Position numbers and translations under genes: made by a program | The notes under the pieces: model-generated | The model's database searches: none | What the model saw: only the letters and a program-made list of their open reading frames with translations | Told to the model about the DNA's origin: nothing | Shown: positions 36,345-43,890 of the stretch, piece after piece | How positions within the stretch are numbered: the first letter of the stretch is position 1 | How the letters are laid out: every line of letters starts with the position of its first letter | From: an uncultured Cytophagales bacterium | Lineage (GTDB): Bacteria; Bacteroidota; Bacteroidia; Cytophagales; Thermoflexibacteraceae | Direction of reading: 5' to 3' | DNA length: 64,000 nucleotides | Assembly: GCA_938039675.1 (NCBI GenBank) | Contig: CALHUI010000013.1 | Span: 1 to 64,000 of the forward strand

Positions 36345-37238
36345 CTATTCGTATTCCTGATTTTCAAAGCGGCGCACTTTTCTTTCCTGCTTGCTGAACG
36401 GAATGCGCATGCGCAAGGAAATATTGTGCAGGTTGATGTTGTTGTTTCGCTGTTCGCCGATGATGAAGTTATAACCGTAAGCCAGATGCAGGGAGTAGCC
36501 CTTAGGCAGCAACTGCTTAGCAGTGAAGCCCAGCGAGGGGCGAAATGCAACATATATGTGTTTAGTGTCGTTATATGCACCTATGGCTCCGCCAAAGAGG
36601 AATCGCTTGTCTTCTATCCATCCGTGTGCCGCTAATCCGTAAATATTATTCCACGGGGCTAACTCCACATGTGCGCCGTAGGAGTACAGCAGGCTGTTCC
36701 AAAGTGTCAGCTCGCCTCGTGCAATGCCCAACTCGGCAAATCCGGCGCGGAAGTACTGTGCACCCGCAATAACTGACCAAGTTTCTAGCAGGCTGAACTC
36801 GGGGCGCGAATCTACAAAGGTGGCATCATCGGCGCGGCATTTATTGAAGGTTTGTACAAAAGCATCCTTGTTTTTGGCAAAGTCGGTAATGGCGAGGCTG
36901 TCTGCGGTCAGATGGTTGATTTTTGCCAGCATTAACTTTGCCCCCGAAGGTTTTTTGAAAAGAACCGTAGAATCGTCCACAATTTGCCAAGTACCTGCTT
37001 TGCGAAGATTGGAAGAAAGAAAAGTGCCGTTGGGCATTACTTCCAGAAATTCATTGGCGCAGTCGTGTACACGCAAAATAGTATCTGCCCCCAATGAGCT
37101 TTGTACGATGTAAAGTGCCAATGCCCAGCGCTTGCCAGGCAATAGTTCGTTGATTTTCTGTTTGTTAATTTGAGCATATGTGCTCAAATTAACTATTGTA
37201 AGCACAACTGCTGCTGTCAGGCGAACGAGGTTTTTCAT
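36345..37238 (-). CDS. Secreted protein, lipocalin-like N-terminus and barrel-like C-terminus
   Basis: The 297-residue protein has a signal peptide (VRLTAAVVLTIVNLSTYAQ). Residues 30-130 form short strands (KRWALALYIVQSSLGADT, FLEVMPNGTFLSSNLRKAGT, WQIVDDSTVLFKKPSGAKLM), reminiscent of lipocalin-like domains. Residues 150-285 contain alternating aromatic strands (AHVELAPWNNIYGLAAHGWI, KHIYVAFRPSLGFTAKQLLP, HLAYGYNFIIGEQRNNNINL) that look like an outer-membrane barrel. It begins 12 bp after the LytTR regulator stop, so regulator and protein share a transcript. I do not recognise a named family. Confidence 0.7.
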   Translation of the reverse strand: MKNLVRLTAAVVLTIVNLSTYAQINKQKINELLPGKRWALALYIVQSSLGADTILRVHDCANEFLEVMPNGTFLSSNLRKAGTWQIVDDSTVLFKKPSGAKLMLAKINHLTADSLAITDFAKNKDAFVQTFNKCRADDATFVDSRPEFSLLETWSVIAGAQYFRAGFAELGIARGELTLWNSLLYSYGAHVELAPWNNIYGLAAHGWIEDKRFLFGGAIGAYNDTKHIYVAFRPSLGFTAKQLLPKGYSLHLAYGYNFIIGEQRNNNINLHNISLRMRIPFSKQERKVRRFENQEYE

Positions 37239-37250
37239 ACGGGGAAATTT

Positions 37251-38003
37251 TCAGGAAGACATTTTTTCCAACAGTTCTATTAGGGCATCGCGTTTGCGGG
37301 TGGCCAGCGGAAGTTCCGAATTGTCTTTCATGATTACGCTGCCGCCGTCTTTTTTGCCGATGCGTTGTAAATAGTGTAAGTTAATCAGGTGCGACTGATG
37401 GCAACGGAAGAAAAAGTGTTCTTCCAATAGGCGCTCGTAATCTTTTAATGTTTTGGAAACGATGATTTTACGCTGGTCGGCCAAACAAAACAAGGTGTAG
37501 TTGTTGGCGGCTTCCAAGCGAATGATATCGCTGATAGCTACCAGATGTATATTTTCCGCATCTTTCAAAACAATTTTGCGTGGCTCATTGCTGAGGCTTT
37601 GGATATTGCCCATCAGTGCGGTCAGTTGTACTTGCACATCACTCAATCGCTTATTTTCCGATGCGCGCCGTAAGGCGGTTGTCAATTCACTGATATCAAC
37701 AGGCTTCAACAAATAGTCAATCGCACTAAACTTAAACGCCTGAATAGCAAACGATTGATGGGCAGTAGTGAAAATTACCTGAAAATCAACGGGCTGTATT
37801 TTTTGTAAAAGTTCAAACCCTGTGCCATCTTGCATTTCAATATCGAGCAGCAATACATCCGGTCTTGTCTCCCAAATCAGACTAATTCCTGACGATACAC
37901 TGTCTGCCTCGCCTACCAACTGCATGGCAGATGCACAATCGGCCAAGAGTTGTTTCAAATAGCTTCGGTGGTGAGTCTCGTCGTCTATGATGGCAATTTT
38001 CAT
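37251..38003 (-). CDS. LytTR-family response regulator
   Basis: From ATG at 38003 the product is 250 residues: an N-terminal receiver domain (MKIAIIDDETHHRS, phosphoacceptor D54 in DVLLLDIEMQDGTG, Thr in VIFTTAHQSFA, Lys in YLLKPVD), then a LytTR DNA-binding domain (IHLVAISDIIRLEAANNYTL, LLEEHFFFRCHQSHLINLHY, LPLATRKRDALIELL). It is divergent from the TPR histidine kinase gene, its likely partner, and is followed by the barrel-like protein gene. The longer ORF start at 38081 lacks support because MKIAIIDDE is the standard N-terminus. Confidence 0.94.
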   Translation of the reverse strand: MKIAIIDDETHHRSYLKQLLADCASAMQLVGEADSVSSGISLIWETRPDVLLLDIEMQDGTGFELLQKIQPVDFQVIFTTAHQSFAIQAFKFSAIDYLLKPVDISELTTALRRASENKRLSDVQVQLTALMGNIQSLSNEPRKIVLKDAENIHLVAISDIIRLEAANNYTLFCLADQRKIIVSKTLKDYERLLEEHFFFRCHQSHLINLHYLQRIGKKDGGSVIMKDNSELPLATRKRDALIELLEKMSS

Positions 38004-38095
38004 AGTGGTTATGTGTGCTGTGCGTAGTTTAGCGATTACTGAATACAGTAGCCAAAAAGTATTCCAATGGCTAAATTGCACTAAAAAAAAACGAT

Positions 38096-39901
38096 ATGAA
38101 ACAGTTAAACCGGATAATCTTTTGCTTTTGGATACTTTTCACGAGTGCTGCCCTGCAAGCGCAACAGCTCGCAATTGACAGTTTGCAACAGCTTGCAACG
38201 TCCCTTGCCGACACCGATACCGCAAAAATACCAACGCTGATTGCACTGGCTTCTCTGCAAACCGAACAAGGAAATTACAGAGCGGCCATTATCAATTGTA
38301 AAGAGGCTTATCGGCTTGCCAAAGAACAGAATCGAGTATTGAGCACGGCAGATGCTGCCATGCGACTTGGCTCGCTCCTTGGCGACCAGTCGCAGCACAA
38401 GGAGGCGTTGGATTACTTGCAGGAGTCTGCCCGTTTGTATGAAAAACTCAACGAGCGCAAGGGAACAGCCCGTGCCCTGAACAACATAGCCGCCGTTTAT
38501 CAGGATATAAAAGACTATAAACAAGCAATTAACTACATGTTCAGGGCACTGAAAATCATGGAAAAATTGCAGGAGCCTTTTTCGATAGCCATCATCACAG
38601 GTAATATTGGCAACCTTTACAACCTGCTGGGACAACCCGATAAAGCACTTGTTCACACGGAACGCTCGCTTGCCCTGCATCGGCAATTGGGCAATAAGCT
38701 CGGTGAGGCCTATGCGCTGAATTTTTTGGGTGGTGTTTATGAGAAAATGAATAAAACATCGCAGGCACTCAAATATTACTTGGAAGCATTGGAGATTGAG
38801 AAAGCCTTGGGCAATCGCTACCTGATGGTGTTTTCCTACAACAATATTGGTGAAAAGTACATGGAAAGCGGCAACTATGCACTGGCCGAGAAGTATTTGG
38901 AAGACGGCATCAAAGAAGCCATGCAAATTGGTGCGGTGCGTGAGCTGGCACGACTTTACAATACATATGCCATGTTGGATTCTATCCGTCAAGACTTTCG
39001 CTCTGCCTTCAGCCGGCACAGGTTGCACAAACAATATTCCGACAGTGTTTTTAATACCGAACGCAGCAAACAAGTGGCAGAGTTGCAGGCAGCCTTTGAT
39101 TTGGAAGTGAAAGAAAACGAAATTCAATCATTAGAACAGGAAGCAGCCATTAGACAACTGGCGTTAGACCGTCGGAACGCATTGCTGGCAGGCAGCATCA
39201 TTATTGCCGCATTGCTGATTACAGTGGTTTACATTTTTCTGAACAACAAGCAGTTGCGAACCCGTTACGACCTTTTGCTTGCGCAGCAGCGTTGGCGACG
39301 GGCGCAAATGAATCCGCACTTTTTCTTTAATGCGCTGGCTGCCGTGCAGGATGTACTGGTAAAAGATGAACCGAAAAAAGCAGTAAATTATATCGTCAAA
39401 TTTTCGCGACTGATGCGGCAAACGCTTGAACAGTCGGAAAAAGAGTTTACCACGCTAGATGATGAAATAGTCATGGTAACAAATTATTTAGACCTGCAAA
39501 AGCTCCGTTTTGACAATAAATTTGACTATGTAATTGAGTGCGATGGCAATTTAGAGACCGAAGAATTGCTGATTCCTGTGATGATGTTTCAACCTGTGGT
39601 TGAAAACGCAGTAGAACACGGCTTAAAAAATGTACAAGAAAACGGTCTGCTTCGCATCAATTTTACCTTGAAGGATGACCAACTCATCGTTGTTGTTGAA
39701 GACAATGGGGTAGGCAGAGAAGAGGCCGCAAAATCCAAATTAGCGCGTAGGCATGTATCCATGTCCTCACAGATTTTAGAAAGTCGTTTGGAACTGTTGC
39801 AAGAACAATCCGGTTACAGAGCCGAAGTGCGAATAGAAGATAAAACTGCACCTGAAAGCGGCATCAAAGCAACTTTTTTTCTTCCAATTAAATACCGGTA
39901 G
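38096..39901 (+). CDS. TPR-containing LytS/YehU-family sensor histidine kinase
   Basis: The 601-residue product has an N-terminal signal or membrane segment, about eight TPRs (GTARALNNIAAVYQDIKDYK, ALKYYLEALEIEKALGNRYL, and others), one transmembrane segment near 363-382 (AGSIIIAALLITVVYIFLNN), and a C-terminal kinase domain. The phosphoacceptor is in MNPHFFFNALAAVQDVLV (His near 407); the ATPase boxes are VENAVEHGLKNVQENG and VVVEDNGVGREEAAK. This is the typical Bacteroidota TPR-LytS kinase. It is divergent from the LytTR regulator, so the pair should form a two-component system. Confidence 0.95.
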   Translation: MKQLNRIIFCFWILFTSAALQAQQLAIDSLQQLATSLADTDTAKIPTLIALASLQTEQGNYRAAIINCKEAYRLAKEQNRVLSTADAAMRLGSLLGDQSQHKEALDYLQESARLYEKLNERKGTARALNNIAAVYQDIKDYKQAINYMFRALKIMEKLQEPFSIAIITGNIGNLYNLLGQPDKALVHTERSLALHRQLGNKLGEAYALNFLGGVYEKMNKTSQALKYYLEALEIEKALGNRYLMVFSYNNIGEKYMESGNYALAEKYLEDGIKEAMQIGAVRELARLYNTYAMLDSIRQDFRSAFSRHRLHKQYSDSVFNTERSKQVAELQAAFDLEVKENEIQSLEQEAAIRQLALDRRNALLAGSIIIAALLITVVYIFLNNKQLRTRYDLLLAQQRWRRAQMNPHFFFNALAAVQDVLVKDEPKKAVNYIVKFSRLMRQTLEQSEKEFTTLDDEIVMVTNYLDLQKLRFDNKFDYVIECDGNLETEELLIPVMMFQPVVENAVEHGLKNVQENGLLRINFTLKDDQLIVVVEDNGVGREEAAKSKLARRHVSMSSQILESRLELLQEQSGYRAEVRIEDKTAPESGIKATFFLPIKYR

Positions 39902-39905
39902 GGAG

Positions 39906-40682
39906 TTAGTAGCCTTTGTCTGCCAGTCCTAACCCAAACAGGGCAAAATCGTAGCGCACGGGGTCTTGCTTGTTGAACTTGCGCAAATTGGCAGTGAGTT
40001 CAAGCGCTGCCTGCCAGTCGCTTTGGGTGCGTTTGAGCAGCCCTAACCTATGCGCAACACGTTTCACATGGACATCCAGCGGGCAAACCAACTGTGCGGG
40101 ACTGATTCGGTGCCAGCAACCAAAATCTACGCCCGCATCGTCGCAGCGCACCATCCATCGAAGGAACATATTCAGCCGTTTGCATGCCGATTTTCGCTCG
40201 GGCGTAGCAATGTGCTTGCGGGTGCGTGCAGGGGCATCTTCTAAGCTGAAGAACAGGCGTTGAAAGTGAATCAAACCGTTTTCTACGGTCAAATCGTGCG
40301 GGTTGATGCCATCGCTGAAGGCTGTTTCCAAACTTTCGTTGCGCTCGTAGTACCACCGCAAAAAGTAGATAAAATACAGCAAATCGGTGCCGTTAAATGT
40401 ACGATGCACAAAGTCTTGCAGTGGAATCAGGTCGTCAGGTTGGTGGTGTAAAACAAAGCGATAAGGTTCGTCGCCCATCAGTGCGATAATTTTTTCTGTA
40501 CTGCGGATGATGGTTTGGCGCTGTCCCCATGCTAGCACAGCGGCAAACAAGCCCACTATTTCTTTGTCCTGCAATTGCGCAAAGCGATGTGGCAGTTGAA
40601 TCGGGTCATTGGCTATAAATTCGGGGCGGTTATAACGGGCTGCCTGCTCTTCTAGCAGCGCCTGTAAATCTTTTTTGTGCAT
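39906..40682 (-). CDS. TIGR02757 (DUF2400) family protein, HhH-GPD-like
   Basis: The 258-residue product matches the TIGR02757/DUF2400 family by QDKEIVGLFAAVLAWGQRQT, NGTDLLYFIYFLRWYYERNE, KRLNMFLRWMVRCDDAGVDF and PLDVHVKRVAHRLGLLKRTQ followed by RYDFALFGLG. The last segment looks like the helix-hairpin-helix lyase core of DNA glycosylases, so DNA base repair is possible, but the function is not known. The gene begins 8 bp after queE ends and converges with the kinase gene (4 bp between stops). Confidence 0.87.
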   Translation of the reverse strand: MHKKDLQALLEEQAARYNRPEFIANDPIQLPHRFAQLQDKEIVGLFAAVLAWGQRQTIIRSTEKIIALMGDEPYRFVLHHQPDDLIPLQDFVHRTFNGTDLLYFIYFLRWYYERNESLETAFSDGINPHDLTVENGLIHFQRLFFSLEDAPARTRKHIATPERKSACKRLNMFLRWMVRCDDAGVDFGCWHRISPAQLVCPLDVHVKRVAHRLGLLKRTQSDWQAALELTANLRKFNKQDPVRYDFALFGLGLADKGY

Positions 40683-40690
40683 TTTAAAAA

Positions 40691-41305
40691 CTAAGGAATC
40701 GCCATGAATTTATGTGTTTGCAGCGAAACTTGCCATTGCGGATGCGCTTTTACATAGTCCACAATCAGCGGCATCATTTGTGCTGATTTGTCCCACTCGG
40801 GTTGCAGCAACAGTCGGCAGTCGGCAGGGACAACAGCTGCGAACTTTTCGGCAAAGTCAAAATCGCTTTTATTGTAAACAATCACTTTCAGCTCGTTGGC
40901 GTAGGCATAAATTTCAGGATTGGGCGCCATAAATTTTTTGGGTGAAAAACAAACCCAGTCCCATGTTCCCGAAAAAGGATGCGCACCCGATGTTTCAATG
41001 TGCGTGCGGAATCCGGCGGTTTTGAGTGCACTTGTCAGGCCGTTCAGGTTGTGCATCAGCGGTTCGCCGCCTGTAATGATTGCTATACGGGCAGGGTGCT
41101 GCAAAGCCTGTGCGACAATATCGGCAACGCCAACGCGGGGGTGCGCATTCACATCCCACGATTCTTTCACATCACACCATACACAGCCTACGTCGCAGCC
41201 ACCTAAACGAATAAAATAAGCCGCATGTCCTTGCCAATGGCCTTCTCCTTGTATTGTATAGAATGCTTCCATTACAGGCAGCATCTCCTGTTGCGTTGAT
41301 TCCAT
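40691..41305 (-). CDS. queE: 7-carboxy-7-deazaguanine synthase QueE
   Basis: Radical SAM enzyme of the queuosine/7-deazaguanine pathway, which converts 6-carboxytetrahydropterin to CDG. The 204-residue product has the cluster motif CDVGCVWC (C37, C41, C44), the FYTIQGEGHWQG substrate loop, and ITGGEPLMHN. Length is that of the short QueE form. It is upstream of the TIGR02757 gene with an 8-bp gap. No queD, queC or queF is nearby. No preQ1 riboswitch is visible before it. Confidence 0.95.
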   Translation of the reverse strand: MESTQQEMLPVMEAFYTIQGEGHWQGHAAYFIRLGGCDVGCVWCDVKESWDVNAHPRVGVADIVAQALQHPARIAIITGGEPLMHNLNGLTSALKTAGFRTHIETSGAHPFSGTWDWVCFSPKKFMAPNPEIYAYANELKVIVYNKSDFDFAEKFAAVVPADCRLLLQPEWDKSAQMMPLIVDYVKAHPQWQVSLQTHKFMAIP

Positions 41306-41555
41306 ACCGCAAATTTACGGTGTAAATTGCTTGCTCTTGCGAGGCAGACTCTTATTTTGGTAGCGCGGTCGTCAGTAAGGCAAATATATACAAAAAACTG
41401 ATGCGTATCGGAGTATATTGGATTTAAATAACTGTTTTCCAGCGATTTATATAAATTTCGCAAATTGTTTGCGCTTTTGAATGCTATGGAACTTGTGAGT
41501 TTTTTGTAGCTTATGCGCAGTTTTCATCCTTAATCAACGGTGATTTTGCATAAAA
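41306..41555. other. Non-coding stretch upstream of queE
   Basis: About 250 bp (before the helicase terminator) with only a 63-residue minus-strand frame overlapping the queE start, which I judge chance. No hairpin, riboswitch or repeat is obvious. Confidence 0.6.
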
Positions 41556-41590
41556 AAACAAAGCTACCTGTTTTAAAGGCAGCTTTGTTT
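41556..41590 (-). terminator. Intrinsic terminator of the DEAD-box helicase gene
   Basis: AAACAAAGCT at 41556-41565 pairs with AGCTTTGTTT at 41581-41590, then ACC with GGC imperfectly. On the minus strand the stem ends in a run of seven Ts (41552-41558). It is 17 bp past the helicase stop. Confidence 0.85.
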
Positions 41591-41606
41591 CGAGGCTTGG
41601 GGAAAA

Positions 41607-43322
41607 TTAATCGGCAATTTCCATATGGGGATATTTGCCTTTGATTTTGCTTTTGCCCATAACTCGCATAACCATTTGTACGTCTTGTTCGCGAATTTCT
41701 ACGAACGAAAACTTATCAAATACCTCAATACTGCCGATATTTTTTCCATTAATGCCTGTTTCGTTGGCAATAGCACCTAAAATATCGCCTTTGCTAATCT
41801 TTTCATTGCGTCCTAAACCAACAAACAAGCGAATCATTTTATCATTGCCGGCGCGCTGATAGCCTCCGCGACCGCTTTCCTCACGGCGACCGTAGCTGCT
41901 GCTGCGTTCAATTCTGCCGTTACCGCGTCCATCGCGGCGGCTGTTATCGCTGAAACCGTCCCCTCTTCCAAATCGGGATGCTTGTTGCGAAGAACGGTCG
42001 GTAATAATGTCCAATTCGCCAAACGGACGGTTAATTTCGCCGGCTGCCATTTTTGCAAGTGCTGCCGCGAGGTCTTCTGCCGAATAACCTTCTGCCACTA
42101 ATTGGTTAATAAGTGCTGAAAAGTTTTCTAAACCGCCTTCGGCTACTGCCGCTTTTACTTTTCCTGCAAAGCGTTCGCGACGCAATTGTACAATTTCCTG
42201 CGGCATCGGAATTTCGCATTTTTCCACACGCGACTTGGTAAATCGCTCAATTTCACGCAGTTTACCCAATTCGCGGGGTGTGATAAAGCTGAAAGAAATT
42301 CCTGTTTTACCGGCACGTCCTGTTCGGCCGATGCGATGTACGTATTGCTCAATATCGTTAGGAATATCGTAGTTAAATACGGCATCCACATCGTTTACGT
42401 CTATGCCGCGGGCAGCTACGTCGGTAGCCACCAAAATGTGCGTAATGCCGTTGCGGAATCGCGACATAACACTGGTGCGCTGGTTTTGGCTCATATCGCC
42501 GTGCAGACCTTCTGCCTGAACGCCTTTTATGTGCAGCTCTGCCACTAATTCATCTACCATGCGTTTAGTGTTACAGAATGTAATGGCCAACTTAACATCG
42601 TATTTTTCAATGAGTCGCGCCATCAGTTCTACCTTCTGATTGCTCTTTACGGTGAAATAGTACTGAGCAATGGAAGAGGCGGTCAGCGTAGTGCGTTCAA
42701 TTTTTACGTGTGCAGGCTCATGGAGAAACTTCTTGGTGAGTTCCAGAATGGGCTTAGGCATAGTTGCCGAAAACAGCATGGTTTGTCTGTCTTTGGGCAA
42801 GCCGCCGAGTATTTTTTCCATGTCTTCCAAGAAACCCATGTTAAGCATCTCGTCGGCTTCATCCAAAACAGCAATGCGAATGGCATCGGTTTTCAACGTG
42901 CCTCTTTCCAAGTGGTCTATCACGCGACCGGGCGTACCGATAACCACCTGTGCGCCGCGCTTCAACTCGCGCAGTTGCCGCTCGTAGCTGTCGCCGCCAT
43001 AGATAGCCACAACGTTCAGGTTAGGTTCGTATTTGGCAATTTTCTTGATTTCTTCGGCAATTTGTGCAGCCAGTTCGCGGGTAGGGCACAGCACTAAGGC
43101 CTGTGTTTCTCGGCTGTTGGAGTCAATTGCTTCTACAATCGGAATGCCGAAGGCTGCTGTTTTGCCTGTGCCGGTTTGAGCTTGTCCGAGTATGTCAAGT
43201 CCTTGTATAGCAAGAGGGATAGCTTGTGATTGAATGGGAGTGGCAAGCGTGAAACCCATATCGGCAATAGCTTGCAAAGTTCCACTTGACAGCGGAAGAG
43301 AATCAAATGTTACTTGTTCCAT
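41607..43322 (-). CDS. deaD: DEAD-box ATP-dependent RNA helicase, DeaD/CsdA type
   Basis: RNA helicase (571 residues from ATG at 43322) likely involved in ribosome assembly or cold adaptation. Motifs in order: Q motif TPIQSQAIPLA, Walker A AQTGTGKTAAFG, PTRELA, TPGR, DEAD box VLDEADEMLNMGF, SAT, then ATDVAARGID and HRIGRTGRAG. The C-terminal region has an RGG/SR-rich linker (RFGRGDGFSDNSRRDGRGNG and following) and a DbpA-like RNA-binding domain (IRLFVGLGRNEKISKGDILG). ATG at 43343 would add 7 residues; MEQVTFDSLPLS is the usual start. A 270-bp region lies upstream and contains the lipoprotein terminator. Confidence 0.96.
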   Translation of the reverse strand: MEQVTFDSLPLSSGTLQAIADMGFTLATPIQSQAIPLAIQGLDILGQAQTGTGKTAAFGIPIVEAIDSNSRETQALVLCPTRELAAQIAEEIKKIAKYEPNLNVVAIYGGDSYERQLRELKRGAQVVIGTPGRVIDHLERGTLKTDAIRIAVLDEADEMLNMGFLEDMEKILGGLPKDRQTMLFSATMPKPILELTKKFLHEPAHVKIERTTLTASSIAQYYFTVKSNQKVELMARLIEKYDVKLAITFCNTKRMVDELVAELHIKGVQAEGLHGDMSQNQRTSVMSRFRNGITHILVATDVAARGIDVNDVDAVFNYDIPNDIEQYVHRIGRTGRAGKTGISFSFITPRELGKLREIERFTKSRVEKCEIPMPQEIVQLRRERFAGKVKAAVAEGGLENFSALINQLVAEGYSAEDLAAALAKMAAGEINRPFGELDIITDRSSQQASRFGRGDGFSDNSRRDGRGNGRIERSSSYGRREESGRGGYQRAGNDKMIRLFVGLGRNEKISKGDILGAIANETGINGKNIGSIEVFDKFSFVEIREQDVQMVMRVMGKSKIKGKYPHMEIAD

Positions 43323-43532
43323 GAAATGGTTAGTAATTTCCAAAAATTAGTTCAAACAAAACCCCGCCTTAGAGATAATATCATAGGCTTTGCCGACACA
43401 CGAATATTCGGATAAGGGATGTTTGGTGGAAAAATGGATGAACCATTGCAAACAAGCAAAGCGCGAAACATTATCAATTTAAGGAACGATTTTGACAGCG
43501 CAAAGATAAGCAATATTTTTGGAATAAAAAAA

Positions 43533-43555
43533 CTGTTCGCTGAAAAAGCGAACAG
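43533..43555 (-). terminator. Intrinsic terminator of the small lipoprotein gene
   Basis: CTGTTCGC at 43533-43540 pairs with GCGAACAG at 43548-43555, 8 bp perfect, 7-base loop. On the minus strand it is followed by a run of eight Ts (43525-43532). Confidence 0.92.
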
Positions 43556-43592
43556 GTAAGTTTTAATAGGTTTGAGTTGTAGTCAATGCGGA

Positions 43593-43763
43593 TTACTGAG
43601 CGGCGGGAGCAGCAGTAGAGTCAGCGGCAGTAGAGTCAGCGGCAGTAGCCGGAGCTTCTACAGCAGTAGTGTCAGTAGTTGTAACTTCTTCGGTTTTAGC
43701 ACCACCGCAGGCAGCGAAGAAACCAAATACAGATACTAGGATGAATAATTTCAGAGCTTTCAT
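43593..43763 (-). CDS. Small lipoprotein with repeated TAADS tail
   Basis: From ATG at 43763 the 56-residue product has a hydrophobic signal MKALKLFILVSVFGFFAACG with the lipobox ending at Cys19-20 (AAC). The rest is disordered and acidic (EEVTTTDTTAVEAPATAADS), ending with repeated TAADS units coded by a 15-bp DNA repeat. Such tiny abundant lipoproteins of unknown function are common in Bacteroidota. The gene has its own strong terminator, so it is a single unit. ATG at 43799 is a less likely start because a signal peptide follows the later one. Confidence 0.85.
   Translation of the reverse strand: MKALKLFILVSVFGFFAACGGAKTEEVTTTDTTAVEAPATAADSTAADSTAAPAAQ
43612..43648. repeat. 15-bp tandem repeat in the lipoprotein gene
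   Basis: GCAGTAGAGTCAGCG occurs twice perfectly in tandem (43612-43626, 43627-43641) followed by a 7-bp partial copy. Because the unit is a multiple of 3, copy number changes keep the reading frame. Confidence 0.95.
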
Positions 43764-43890
43764 TGTGTGTAAATTTTTTTGGGTTTTGAAAAGTTTCAAC
43801 TCTGGCGCTTAATACCAAAAGCAGGCAAAAGGTAACCCTTAATTCTTAAAAAGTTTTAAAATTTTTTTTGAGGTTCTGACTATCAATGTG

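Noticed and set aside
38105-39127. 340-residue minus-strand ORF within the TPR kinase gene
   Set aside because: Shadow of the kinase; low-complexity sequence without domain features.
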